In this document: piece by piece, positions 34,710 to 43,513 of the stretch
Layout: each line of letters starts with the position of its first letter
Numbering within the stretch: position 1 is the first letter of the stretch
Source: Microbacterium mangrovi
Lineage (GTDB): Bacteria; Actinomycetota; Actinomycetes; Actinomycetales; Microbacteriaceae
Length of the DNA stretch: 64,000 nucleotides
Direction: 5' to 3'
Assembly (NCBI RefSeq): GCF_000802305.1
Contig: NZ_JTDK01000010.1
Location: 281,658-345,657 of the forward strand
Translations under genes and position numbers: made by a program
Notes under the pieces: generated by a model
Told to the model about the DNA's origin: nothing
What the model saw: the letters and a program-made list of their open reading frames with translations, nothing else
Database searches by the model: none

Positions 34710-35537
34710 ATGGCAAACTTCACGATCGCCGACATCAAGACGCTGCGCGAGCAGCTGGGCACCGGCATGGTCGACACCAAGAAGGCGCTCGAGGAAGCCG
34801 ACGGCGACCTCGAGAAGGCCGTTGAGATCCTGCGCCTGAAGGGCGCGAAGGGCAACGCCAAGCGCGCCGACCGTTCCACGAGCGAGGGCCTCGTCGCCGC
34901 TCGCGAGGGCGACGGCCGCGTGACGCTCATCGAGCTCAACACCGAGACCGACTTCGTCGCCAAGAACGAGCGCTTCATCGCGCTGGCCGACAAGGTCGCC
35001 GACGCCGCTGCCGCGGTCGGCGCGGACTCCGCCGAGGCCGCCCTCGCCGCTCCGGCCGGTGACCAGACCGTCGCCGAGCTCATCTCGGACGAGGCCGCGA
35101 TCATCGGCGAGAAGGTCGAACTGCGCCGCGTGCGCACGGTGACCGGTGAGAACTTCCAGGTCTACCTGCACAAGACCAGCAAGGACCTTCCCCCGCAGGT
35201 CGGCGTCGTCGTCGCCTACACGGGTGACGACGCCGAGACGGCTCGCAGCATCGCGCAGCACATCTCCTTCGCGAACCCCAGCTACCTCTCCCGCGACGAG
35301 GTCCCCGAGGCCGACGTCGAGAAGGAGCGCGAGATCGTCACCGAGATCTCCCGCAACGAGGGCAAGCCGGAGGCTGCTCTTCCGAAGATCGTCGAGGGTC
35401 GCGTGAACGCGTTCTTCAAGCAGGTCGCCCTGCTCGACCAGGACTACGCGAAGGACAACAAGCTGTCCGTCGCGCAGGTGGCGAAGGACGCCGGCATCAC
35501 GGTGACCGGCTTCGCCCGCTTCAAGGTCGGCGCGTAA
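34710..35537 (+). CDS. tsf: Elongation factor Ts
   Basis: Guanine-nucleotide exchange factor for EF-Tu. The 275-residue protein starts MANFTIADIKTLREQLGTGM, with the TGMVDTKKALEEA segment contacting EF-Tu and a TDFVAKN motif near residue 78. Both core subdomains are complete. AAGGAG precedes the ATG. A strong terminator directly after the stop closes the rpsB-tsf unit. Confidence 0.97.
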   Translation: MANFTIADIKTLREQLGTGMVDTKKALEEADGDLEKAVEILRLKGAKGNAKRADRSTSEGLVAAREGDGRVTLIELNTETDFVAKNERFIALADKVADAAAAVGADSAEAALAAPAGDQTVAELISDEAAIIGEKVELRRVRTVTGENFQVYLHKTSKDLPPQVGVVVAYTGDDAETARSIAQHISFANPSYLSRDEVPEADVEKEREIVTEISRNEGKPEAALPKIVEGRVNAFFKQVALLDQDYAKDNKLSVAQVAKDAGITVTGFARFKVGA

Positions 35538-35547
35538 GCATCACGAG

Positions 35548-35574
35548 GGGCCCGCATCGTTTCGATGCGGGCCC
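35548..35574 (+). terminator. Intrinsic terminator after tsf
   Basis: A perfect 12-base stem, GGGCCCGCATCG (35548-35559) and CGATGCGGGCCC (35563-35574), with a TTT loop and a short TTCG after it. It begins 10 bases after the tsf stop. Confidence 0.85.
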
Positions 35575-35641
35575 TTCGCATGCCCGGTTCGATATCGATA
35601 GGTTTGCTTAGGCTCTGGGCGCGGCCCGGCAAGGAGGAACA

Positions 35642-36361
35642 GTGATCAGTGAGGCAACCGGACGCCGACGCGTCCTGCTCAAGCTCTCGGGAGAGGCGTT
35701 CGGCGGCGGCACGCTCGGCGTGAACCCCGACGTCGTCAGCCAGATCGCCCGGGAGATCGCCGCGGCGGTGGATCGCGTCGAGGTGGCCGTGGTCGTCGGC
35801 GGCGGCAACTTCTTCCGTGGCGCGGAACTCAGCCAGCGCGGGATGGATCGCGGCCGCGCGGACTACATGGGGATGCTCGGCACCGTCATGAACGCGCTCG
35901 CCCTGCAGGACTTCCTCGAGCAGGCCGGCGCGGCCACCCGGGTGCAGTCGGCCATCTCCATGACCCAGGTCGCCGAGCCGTACATCCCGCTGCGCGCGGA
36001 GCGCCACATGGAGAAGGGCCGCGTCGTGATCTTCGGCGCCGGCGCCGGCCTCCCGTACTTCTCGACCGACACGGTCGCCGCTCAGCGCGCACTCGAGATC
36101 GGCGCCGACGAGGTGCTCGTCGCCAAGAACGGCGTGGACGGCGTCTACACGGCCGATCCCAAGAAGGATGCCTCGGCGACGAGGATCGACCGCATCACCT
36201 ACCTGGACGCCCTCCAGCGCGGCCTGAAGGTGGTCGACTCGACGGCGTTCAGCCTCTGCATGGACAACCGGATGAGCATGCGCGTGTTCGGCATGGAGCC
36301 CGCGGGCAACGTCACCCGCGCGCTCCTGGGCGACGAGATCGGCACCCTCGTCACGGCGTGA
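35642..36361 (+). CDS. pyrH: Uridylate kinase
   Basis: Phosphorylates UMP to UDP in pyrimidine synthesis; hexameric and GTP-regulated in bacteria. The 239-residue amino-acid-kinase-fold protein has [12 protein letters not shown] near residue 11, [11 protein letters not shown] near residue 50, and [13 protein letters not shown] near residue 164. The GTG start sits behind AAGGAGG. A TAGGCT hexamer near 35610 may be its own promoter after the tsf terminator. frr follows after 74 bases. Confidence 0.97.
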   Translation: MISEATGRRRVLLKLSGEAFGGGTLGVNPDVVSQIAREIAAAVDRVEVAVVVGGGNFFRGAELSQRGMDRGRADYMGMLGTVMNALALQDFLEQAGAATRVQSAISMTQVAEPYIPLRAERHMEKGRVVIFGAGAGLPYFSTDTVAAQRALEIGADEVLVAKNGVDGVYTADPKKDASATRIDRITYLDALQRGLKVVDSTAFSLCMDNRMSMRVFGMEPAGNVTRALLGDEIGTLVTA

Positions 36362-36435
36362 CGGGCGTCCGCGTCCGAAGTCGGATGCCGCCTGCCAGCT
36401 AGAATGACACTCACGTTCCAGAAGAAGGAGAAACC

Positions 36436-36990
36436 GTGATCGCGGAAGTCTTGGCCGATGCCGGAGCACGCATGGACCGCGCCGTCGAGGCGGCGAAGGA
36501 GGACTTCGCGACTGTTCGCACGGGCCGTGCCAACCCTCAGATGTTCCAGAAGATCCTGGTCGACTACTACGGCACCCCGACGCCCCTGGCGCAGCTCGCC
36601 TCGCTGAACAACCCCGAGGCGCGCACGATCGTCATCAACCCCTACGACAAGGGTGCTCTCAAGGACATCGAGCAGGCGATCCGCGACCAGCCGAACCTCG
36701 GGGCCAACCCGACCAACGACGGCAGCCTCGTGCGCGTGACTCTTCCCGAGCTGACCGAGGAGCGCCGCAAGGAGTACGTGAAGCTCGTCCGGTCCAAGGG
36801 CGAGGATGCGAAGGTCCACGTGCGCGGTATCCGACGCAAGGCGAACGACGACCTCGACGCCCTCAAGAGCGAGGTCGGCGAAGACGACCTGAAGCGCGCC
36901 GAGAAGGACCTCGATGCCCTGACGCGGACGCACGTCGATCAGATCGACGAGTCGCTCAAGCGCAAAGAGGCCGAGCTGCTCGAGGTCTGA
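36436..36990 (+). CDS. frr: Ribosome recycling factor
   Basis: With EF-G splits post-termination ribosomes. The 184-residue length is standard. Conserved segments are the N-terminal helix with [11 protein letters not shown] near residue 28, and [17 protein letters not shown] near residue 103, plus the two-helix C-terminus. The GTG start has AAGGAG upstream. A TAGAAT hexamer at 36400-36405 could drive it separately from pyrH. cdsA follows 8 bases after the stop. Confidence 0.97.
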   Translation: MIAEVLADAGARMDRAVEAAKEDFATVRTGRANPQMFQKILVDYYGTPTPLAQLASLNNPEARTIVINPYDKGALKDIEQAIRDQPNLGANPTNDGSLVRVTLPELTEERRKEYVKLVRSKGEDAKVHVRGIRRKANDDLDALKSEVGEDDLKRAEKDLDALTRTHVDQIDESLKRKEAELLEV

Positions 36991-36998
36991 GCGCTTCG

Positions 36999-37988
36999 AT
37001 GTCCGGGGTCACTGGGGGTGACGGGCCTGATCGGGATGAACACGATGAGGCCGATCAGACGCATCCGGAAGATCTGAGCGCATCGCTGCAGGCCCATCTC
37101 CGCTCGGCGCGGGCGGACTTCGACGAGGCCAATGAGCGCATCAAGGAGCGCACCGGTCGCGACCTGATCGTGGCGATCCTCATCGGCCTCGCGATCGGCG
37201 CGGTGCTGCTGGCATCCCTGCTCGTCTTCAAACCCGTCTTCATCCTTTTCGCCCTCGCGGCCGTCGTCCTGGCCGTGTGGGAGTTCTCCCGTGCGCTCCA
37301 GGGCGCCGGTCACCGCGTCGACATCATCCCGCAGGTCGTGTGCGCTGCGGCGCTCGTCGTGACGGGCTGGTTCTACGGCGGCACCTGGATCCTCTGGGTG
37401 TCCGTCCTCGCCGCGGTCCTCGTCGTGATCGCCTGGCGGCTCATCGCGCAGCTGGCCACCTCCGACGGCCGGGTGCGCTCGGCGGTGCTCGACGATGCCG
37501 TGCTCGCCGGCTTCATCCAGCTGTACATCGCCCTGCCGGGGTCCCTCTGCGTGGTTCTCCTGGACCAGGCGCGCGGGGAATGGTGGGTGCTCGCGTTCGT
37601 GATCGTCGCCGTCGTGGCCGACACCGGGGCGTACGCCTCCGGCCTCATGTTCGGCAAGCACCCGATGGCGCCGCGGATCAGCCCCAAGAAGACCTGGGAG
37701 GGATTCGCCGGTGCGGTCATCGCCGCTCTCGCCGCCGGAGTGCTGCTCGCGCTGTTCATGCTCGGGATCCCGTGGTGGGCCGGGCTGATCTTCGGCGCCG
37801 TGATCCTCGGAACAGCCACGTGCGGCGACCTCGGCGAGTCGATGATCAAGCGCGCCCTCGGCATCAAGGACATGAGCTCCTGGCTGCCCGGGCACGGGGG
37901 CGTGCTCGACCGGCTCGACTCCATCATCTTCTCCGCCCCCGCCGCCCTTGCCCTCTTTTACCTGATGAGCCCGATGGTGACTGCATGA
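36999..37988 (+). CDS. cdsA: Phosphatidate cytidylyltransferase
   Basis: Makes CDP-diacylglycerol, the precursor of membrane phospholipids. The 329-residue protein has a polar, acidic N-terminal 65 residues and then about eight membrane helices. The family signature is present: ADTGAYASG, PKKTWEG near residue 230, GDLGESMIKRALGIKD near residue 277 and the terminal HGGVLDRLDS. Order pyrH-frr-cdsA is conserved widely. Its stop overlaps the next gene by 4 bases. Confidence 0.95.
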   Translation: MSGVTGGDGPDRDEHDEADQTHPEDLSASLQAHLRSARADFDEANERIKERTGRDLIVAILIGLAIGAVLLASLLVFKPVFILFALAAVVLAVWEFSRALQGAGHRVDIIPQVVCAAALVVTGWFYGGTWILWVSVLAAVLVVIAWRLIAQLATSDGRVRSAVLDDAVLAGFIQLYIALPGSLCVVLLDQARGEWWVLAFVIVAVVADTGAYASGLMFGKHPMAPRISPKKTWEGFAGAVIAALAAGVLLALFMLGIPWWAGLIFGAVILGTATCGDLGESMIKRALGIKDMSSWLPGHGGVLDRLDSIIFSAPAALALFYLMSPMVTA

Positions 37989-38569
37989 CCATGACCGCCG
38001 AGAAACCCACCCCCACCGGAGCGACGCCCGGCTTCCCGCTGACCACCGGACGCACAAAGGGATACCAGCGCAAGGCCGTCGACGCCTTCCTCGCCCGCGC
38101 GCGGGCCTCCTTCGAAGGACGCGGCGACGGACCCCGGATCACCGCGGCCGACGTCCGCACGGTCTCGTTCCCGCTCGTCAAGCACGGGTACGTGATCGCC
38201 TCCGTCGATGCGGCCCTCGGCCGGGTGGAGGATGCCTTCGCGGGCCGAGCCCGGGGCGATGCGATCTCCACCGGCACCGGCAACATCTGGGTGGCTCAGT
38301 CCCGCGCGAGCGCGCAGACCATCCTCGATCGCGTGAGCCTTCCCCGCGGTGGTCGGTTCCGCCGGGTCGTGTGGCCCAAGCGCGGATACCGGATCGACGA
38401 GGTCGATGTGGTCGTCGACAAGCTCGCGGCCTACTTCGCCGACGGGAGACCCGTCACCGTCGAACAGGTCCGCTCGGTCGCGTTCCGCCGGCAGCGGCGC
38501 GGGTACAACGAAGCCCAGGTCGACGACATGCTCGACACCGCCGTCGACGTCATCCTCGCACTGGGCTGA
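37985..38569 (+). CDS. DivIVA-domain repeat protein
   Basis: A 194-residue protein with four copies of a DivIVA-like motif: GYQRKAVDAFLARARASF, GYVIASVDAALGRVEDAF, GYRIDEVDVVVDKLAAYF and GYNEAQVDDMLDTAVDVI, each preceded by a V-x-x-V-x-F-type strand and spaced about 45 residues. In DivIVA/Wag31 this N-terminal motif binds curved membranes. There is no long coiled coil, so the protein cannot be a standard DivIVA. Coupling to cdsA (ATGA overlap) suggests a membrane or division-site role, which is inference. Confidence 0.85.
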   Translation: MTMTAEKPTPTGATPGFPLTTGRTKGYQRKAVDAFLARARASFEGRGDGPRITAADVRTVSFPLVKHGYVIASVDAALGRVEDAFAGRARGDAISTGTGNIWVAQSRASAQTILDRVSLPRGGRFRRVVWPKRGYRIDEVDVVVDKLAAYFADGRPVTVEQVRSVAFRRQRRGYNEAQVDDMLDTAVDVILALG

Positions 38570-38626
38570 TCCCCTCGGCATGCCGGATGGCATCCGCGGC
38601 CCCCGACCGATAGGGTTTACCGTATT

Positions 38627-39394
38627 GTGACTTCCCCCAACGAGATGCTTCCCGAGACATCCCGGCGGGCGAGGCGACTGGCCGCGCAGAATGCGGTCGT
38701 GCAGCCGCGCACCCCGGTGCCGACACCCCGTCCCGTGGCGACGCGCCCTGCGCCCGCTCGCCATCCCAAACCGTCTGCGCGCTGGTCGCGGCGTCAGGGC
38801 GTCGTGACGGCATTCGCCGGATTCGCCGTGGTCGCCCTCGGTGCCGCCTACATCGGTCCGCTCGGCGCGTCATTGGCGACGCGCGCGAACGCCGAGACCA
38901 ATCCGCCGGCCACCATCTACTCGCTCACCCGTGCCGATGCGCAGTCGCTCGACACGGAGTCCGCCGGTGCGCAGCCCGCCCTCGAACGCGACAAGTACTC
39001 GGTGAAGGTGATCCCGAAGCCGGTCGCCGTGGTGGCTCCGACGACGAACACCTCGCTGGCCGCCCAGGTCACGTCGACGTTCGTGGCTCCGTCTCCGGGC
39101 AGCGCGCAGGCCGCGGCGTACACGCTCGTCAAGGCGCGCGGCTGGAACGACGCGCAGTTCCAGTGCCTCGTAGCGCTGTGGAACCGCGAGTCCGGCTGGC
39201 GGGTCAACGCCGCCAACCCGAGCGGCGCCTACGGCATCCCGCAGGCGCTCCCCGGCAGCAAGATGGCCGCCTACGGGTCCGACTGGGCGACGAACCCGGC
39301 GACGCAGATCAAGTGGGGACTCTCCTACATCTCGGGCAGCTACGGCACCCCGTGCGGCGCCTGGGCGCACTCGAACGCGACCGGCTGGTACTGA
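38627..39394 (+). CDS. Secreted/membrane-anchored lytic transglycosylase-like protein
   Basis: A 255-residue protein. An Arg/Pro-rich cytoplasmic N-terminus of about 60 residues is followed by one membrane segment (VVTAFAGFAVVALGAAYIG, about residues 64-82), a spacer, and a C-terminal domain of about 85 residues resembling soluble lytic transglycosylases: QCLVALWNRESGWRVNAANPSGAYGIPQA with the likely catalytic Glu in NRESGW, then KWGLSYISGSYGTPCGAW. Two Cys could form a disulfide. GTG start, with TAGGGT/TACCGT hexamers within 10 bases upstream. Likely acts on peptidoglycan. Confidence 0.85.
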   Translation: MTSPNEMLPETSRRARRLAAQNAVVQPRTPVPTPRPVATRPAPARHPKPSARWSRRQGVVTAFAGFAVVALGAAYIGPLGASLATRANAETNPPATIYSLTRADAQSLDTESAGAQPALERDKYSVKVIPKPVAVVAPTTNTSLAAQVTSTFVAPSPGSAQAAAYTLVKARGWNDAQFQCLVALWNRESGWRVNAANPSGAYGIPQALPGSKMAAYGSDWATNPATQIKWGLSYISGSYGTPCGAWAHSNATGWY

Positions 39395-39398
39395 GCCG

Positions 39399-39680
39399 AT
39401 GCCGCGGGCACGACGCCCTCGGCCCCGGCGGGACGACGATTCGCTGGAACGGTTGATCCTGGGCTGGAAGCGCACCGAGGTGCGCGGCGGAGTCGAGTGG
39501 AACATCCAGCCGGTGTCGGCCTCCCGTTCGGAGAAGGCCTATACGTGCCCGGGATGCGGGCGGCAGATCCCGCCTGGCACCGCCCACCTGGTCGCGTGGC
39601 GTGCCGACGGGATCATGGGGGATGCCGCGGATCTCGCGGCGCGACGGCACTGGCACACGGCCTGTTGGAAGGTGAGCTGA
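39399..39680 (+). CDS. Small protein with a CxxC treble-clef-like motif
   Basis: A 93-residue conserved-type hypothetical. The first 15 residues are Arg-rich. CPGCGRQIPPGTAHLV near residue 50 resembles a zinc knuckle, with His-x-x-Cys (HTACW) at the C-terminus as possible further ligands. It begins 4 bases after the transglycosylase stop and overlaps the hydrolase gene (TGATG), so the three are likely co-transcribed. Homologs are sometimes labelled ATP/GTP-binding without evidence; no nucleotide motif is seen. Confidence 0.75.
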   Translation: MPRARRPRPRRDDDSLERLILGWKRTEVRGGVEWNIQPVSASRSEKAYTCPGCGRQIPPGTAHLVAWRADGIMGDAADLAARRHWHTACWKVS

Positions 39681-40390
39681 TGGAGATCCGTGGCGCTGTG
39701 ACGCTGCCGGCCCGGCGCGAGGACATCGAACTGACGACCGCGGACGGGCTGCGTCTGGTGGGAGAGCTTGCGATCCCCGCGGACCGCGAACCCGTCGCGA
39801 CGCTGGTGACGCTTCATCCGCTTCCGACCGCCGGGGGGTTCATGGACTCCCACATCCTGCGCAAAGCGGCCGCACGCCTGCCCGCCCTGGCCGACCTGGC
39901 GGTGCTCCGATTCAACACGCGCGGCACCTCGTCGCCGCGCGGGACCAGCGAAGGCGCGTTCGACGGCGGCGCCGCCGAACGCCTCGACGTGGCCGCGGCG
40001 ATGGAGTTCGTCACCGCACGAGGTCTTCCGCGACCGTGGCTGCTGGGCTGGTCGTTCGGGACCGAACTGGCACTCAAGTACGGGCCGGAGCATCCGATCG
40101 AGGGCGCGGTGCTGCTCTCGCCGCCGCTGCATCGCGCGACCACGGACGAGGTCGCCGCCTGGCACGACGACCCGCGTCGCCTCGTCGTGCTCGTTCCCGA
40201 GTTCGACGACTATCTGCGTCCGGCCGAGGCCTTCGAGCGCTTCTCGGTCGTGCCGGAGGCCACCGTCATCGACGTCGACGGCGGCAAGCACCTCTGGGTG
40301 GGGGAGAACCAGACCCGCCGGGTGCTGACCGAGATCGTCGCGGTCGTGAATCCTGCGGCTCTCCCGTTGCCGACGGAGTGGCACCAGTAG
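39680..40390 (+). CDS. Alpha/beta hydrolase
   Basis: A 236-residue protein with the alpha/beta-hydrolase fold. The nucleophile elbow is GWSFGTE near residue 122, the oxyanion strand region TLHPLPTAGGFMDS is near residue 45, and a C-terminal DGGKHLWVG supplies the likely catalytic His. The acid is probably the Asp in VPEFDDYL. No signal peptide, so cytosolic. Substrate cannot be inferred. Convergent with the AI-2E family transporter 3 bases away. Confidence 0.88.
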   Translation: MEIRGAVTLPARREDIELTTADGLRLVGELAIPADREPVATLVTLHPLPTAGGFMDSHILRKAAARLPALADLAVLRFNTRGTSSPRGTSEGAFDGGAAERLDVAAAMEFVTARGLPRPWLLGWSFGTELALKYGPEHPIEGAVLLSPPLHRATTDEVAAWHDDPRRLVVLVPEFDDYLRPAEAFERFSVVPEATVIDVDGGKHLWVGENQTRRVLTEIVAVVNPAALPLPTEWHQ

Positions 40391-40393
40391 GCG

Positions 40394-41455
40394 TCAGCGC
40401 TCGTTCTGGCGCGGGATGACCACCTGCCGGTAGATGATGAGCACGCTGGCGGCGACCGGGATCGCGATGAGTGCGCCCAGCAGTCCGAGCAGCGACCCGC
40501 CGGCGAGGGCGGCGACGACGACGACGCCACCGGGGACGGAGACGGCGCGGTTCATGATGCGCGGCGACAGGACGTATGCCTCGACCTGCATGTAGATCAG
40601 GTAGTAGATGGCGGCGATCAGCGCCGTCGTCGGTGAGCCGAGTCCTGGGATGAGGCACACGAGAACGATGATCGTCGAGCCGGTGAGCGTGCCCACGAGG
40701 GGGATCAGGGAGAAGAAGAAGGCGATGACGGCCAGGACGGCGGGGAACGGCGCGTTGATGACGGACAGGAAGATCGCGCTCAGCACGCCGTTGATCACGC
40801 CGAGGGTGACCTGACCCATGACGTAGTAGCCGACCGAGTCGGTGATCTGCTCGGCCAGGTCGATGAACCGCGCGCGCTTGGAGGCCGGCACCAGCTGGTA
40901 CACGGCGCCCTTGAGCGACGGCACGGATGCGGTGAAGTAGATGGTGAGGATGAGCACGATGAACGTGCCCGTCAGCGCGGCGAGCACCTTCGCGCCGACG
41001 GTGATGACGCCCTGGCCGATCGAGCCGCTGATGGTGCCGACGTTCTTGGTCAGCCAGTCCTGGACGTAGCTCGACACGGCGTCGACGTTCAGAGCGGGGA
41101 AGGTGTGGTGCAGCCAGTTCTTCACGTCGTCGATCGCGGTGTTGCTGTTGACCAGGTTTGACACCTGCGTGATCAGCTGGGCCACCTGCCCGCCGATGAT
41201 CGGCACGACGGTCAGCACGATGCCGGTCATGACCGCGACGACGGCCAGAAGCGTGATCACGACGGCGGCCCAGCGGGGGAGCCGTCGACGCACCAGGAAG
41301 TCGACCACCGGCTCGAGGCCGAGGGCGAGGAAGAGGGCGGTCCCGACGTAGAGCAGGATCGTGGACAGGGTCTGGATGCTGCCGATGAGCAGGAGCCCGA
41401 GACCGACGCCGAGGGTCGCCACGAGCGCGACCCGGAACGGGTTCTGCACCTTCAT
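40394..41455 (-). CDS. AI-2E family transporter (UPF0118 permease)
   Basis: A 353-residue integral membrane protein with the family pattern: two helices at the N-terminus, a helix near residue 65, a large extracytoplasmic or cytoplasmic loop at about residues 90-150, and four to five further helices including the PLVGTLTGSTIIVLV region and a final helix pair. Members export autoinducer-2 or exchange ions; the substrate here is unknown. ATG behind GGAAGGAG. Divergent from the 629-residue protein gene. Confidence 0.88.
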   Translation of the reverse strand: MKVQNPFRVALVATLGVGLGLLLIGSIQTLSTILLYVGTALFLALGLEPVVDFLVRRRLPRWAAVVITLLAVVAVMTGIVLTVVPIIGGQVAQLITQVSNLVNSNTAIDDVKNWLHHTFPALNVDAVSSYVQDWLTKNVGTISGSIGQGVITVGAKVLAALTGTFIVLILTIYFTASVPSLKGAVYQLVPASKRARFIDLAEQITDSVGYYVMGQVTLGVINGVLSAIFLSVINAPFPAVLAVIAFFFSLIPLVGTLTGSTIIVLVCLIPGLGSPTTALIAAIYYLIYMQVEAYVLSPRIMNRAVSVPGGVVVVAALAGGSLLGLLGALIAIPVAASVLIIYRQVVIPRQNER

Positions 41456-41623
41456 GGTGACTCCTTCCGGCCGTGCGAGCGTGTCCCGTCAGGATACTGA
41501 CATCCGCCCGAATGCCCGCACCCGGCGCGCTCTGCGACCTCTCTCAGGTCGATTTCGCTAGGGTGGAGGGTCGATGCTGTGGCAGGCGCATGCCCGATGC
41601 GCCCGTCCGGAAGGGTTAGTTTC

Positions 41624-43513
41624 GTGCGTTTCGTGTGGGCCATCGCTGCGTTCGTGCTCGCGGCCTTGATGATCGCGGCCGGTATCGCGCAGCGGACGGT
41701 GTTCCAAGGGCCGACGTCGCTGACGACGACCGTGCACACGACGGGGGATGCCCCCTTCACCGTGATCGACGGCGCGGTGCTGGGGCATCATCCGGGGTCG
41801 CAGACGGTGCGTGCGGCAGCTCACGGGCAGGTCTTCCTCTCGTACGGGCGTGCCGACGATGTCAAGGCCTGGCTGGCAGGCGCCACCTACAACCGGGTGT
41901 CGCTCGACGGTGGCAACGTCGTCACGACGGTCATCGGGCCGGACGGCAAAGCCGTCGGCTCGGCGTCCTCTTCGCCGTCGCCGTCGCTGTCACCGTCGCC
42001 CACGACGACCGCGACTCCGGGGCCGGGTTCCGATTCGGCCTCGACCGCCCCGATGGTCGGCGCGCACGATCCCGTCGGCTCCGACCTGTGGCTGGAGGAG
42101 TTCCAGCAGAAGGACCTGCTCGTCGAGCCGCTCCAGCTTCCGTCCGGGATGAGCGTGCTGATCGCGACCGACGGCACCAAGCCCGCACCCGCCGCGATCT
42201 CGGTGACGTGGCCGTTGTCGTCGTCGACTCCGTGGGCCGGCCCGCTCATCGTGCTCGGCGGCATCCTGATGCTCGTCGGCGTCTTCCTGTACATCCTTGC
42301 GATCCGGCACGTTCGCCGGTCGCGCGGTCCGCGCCGCAAGAGTCCGCCGCCGCTTCCGACGGCCGCCGCGGACGAGCCCGAAGATCTCGCGGTCGCCCAG
42401 GCGGACAAGGGCGTGATCTCGTCCGGATCCGCCGAGTCGACGCGCAGGTCGCGCCGGGCGTTCATCGCCGTCCCGCTGGCGTTCAGCGCGCTCCTGTTCG
42501 CCGGATGCACTCCCGACGCGTGGCCGCACATGGGCGGATCCGCGTCGCCGACGCCGTCGGCGACCGTCGCGGCGGCCGACCAGCAGACGCCCGCCGTGAC
42601 CGAGCCGCAGGCCGAGCAGATCCTGGCGCGCATCTCGAAGACCGTCCACACCGCCGACGCGAAGATGGATGCCAACACGGCCGCGACCCGGCTCGACGGT
42701 GCACCCCTCGCCGAGCGCGAGGCCAACTACACGATCCGGCAGAACGCGAAGGGCATCTCCGCCCTCGCGCCGATCCCGACGACCGGTCTCGCCAAGGGCG
42801 TCGTGCTGCCGCAGGCCTATGACGGCTGGCCGCGCACCGTGATGCTGATCGCCGCCGGCACCGGAGGCAACGCCCCGTCGACCATCATGATGATGAGTCA
42901 GGCCGACCCGTGGAGCAACTACAAGCTGGCCTACACGGCACAGCTGCAGCCCGCGACGCAGATTCCCGATCTCGCGCCGTCCTACGTCGGCGCTTCGGCG
43001 GTTCCGCCGGACTCGTCGTTCCTCGTGACACCCCCGAACCAACTCGCCTCGGCATACGCCGACGTGCTGAACAACGGGGACAAGAGCCAGTACGCGGGGC
43101 TGTTCGACAAGGCCACCGACACCTTCCTCGAGCAGACCAAGAAGGCTCACGCCGCCCAGCTGGCCGCCTTCAACAAGTCCGCGAAGAAGGGCGGACAGAC
43201 CGGAAGCATGACCTTCCTGGCCTCGGCAGGCTCGAGCGACCCGTCGGCGTTGGCGACGCTCGACAGCGGTGCCATCGTGGCAGTGCAGGTGAACGACTCC
43301 ACGATCACCAAGCCCACCTCGTCCGGCGCCGTGATCTTCGCAAGCCCCGAGGCCAAGGCGCTGACCGGCACGAAGCAGTCCAGCACCGGCTACACCACGA
43401 CCTACAGCGACGAGCTCTTCTTCTACGTGCCGGGCCAGGGCGGCGCGAACACGAAGATCCAGATGCTCGGCTATGCCTCCGACATCCTCTCGGCGAAGGT
43501 GAACAAGAAATGA
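41624..43513 (+). CDS. Membrane protein with internal lipobox, 629 residues
   Basis: Function not recognised. It has an N-terminal membrane segment (residues 5-24), an extracytoplasmic region of about 170 residues with a Ser/Pro linker, a second membrane segment near residues 205-230, a cytoplasmic Arg/Pro stretch, then a second export-like signal SRRAFIAVPLAFSALLFAGC near residues 270-289 ending in a lipobox-like Cys, and a 340-residue extracytoplasmic domain. It reads like a membrane protein fused to a lipoprotein. The GTG at 41624 is chosen for GGAAGGG upstream; TAGGGT at 41559-41564 may be the promoter. Its stop overlaps the next gene (ATGA). Confidence 0.8.
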   Translation: MRFVWAIAAFVLAALMIAAGIAQRTVFQGPTSLTTTVHTTGDAPFTVIDGAVLGHHPGSQTVRAAAHGQVFLSYGRADDVKAWLAGATYNRVSLDGGNVVTTVIGPDGKAVGSASSSPSPSLSPSPTTTATPGPGSDSASTAPMVGAHDPVGSDLWLEEFQQKDLLVEPLQLPSGMSVLIATDGTKPAPAAISVTWPLSSSTPWAGPLIVLGGILMLVGVFLYILAIRHVRRSRGPRRKSPPPLPTAAADEPEDLAVAQADKGVISSGSAESTRRSRRAFIAVPLAFSALLFAGCTPDAWPHMGGSASPTPSATVAAADQQTPAVTEPQAEQILARISKTVHTADAKMDANTAATRLDGAPLAEREANYTIRQNAKGISALAPIPTTGLAKGVVLPQAYDGWPRTVMLIAAGTGGNAPSTIMMMSQADPWSNYKLAYTAQLQPATQIPDLAPSYVGASAVPPDSSFLVTPPNQLASAYADVLNNGDKSQYAGLFDKATDTFLEQTKKAHAAQLAAFNKSAKKGGQTGSMTFLASAGSSDPSALATLDSGAIVAVQVNDSTITKPTSSGAVIFASPEAKALTGTKQSSTGYTTTYSDELFFYVPGQGGANTKIQMLGYASDILSAKVNKK

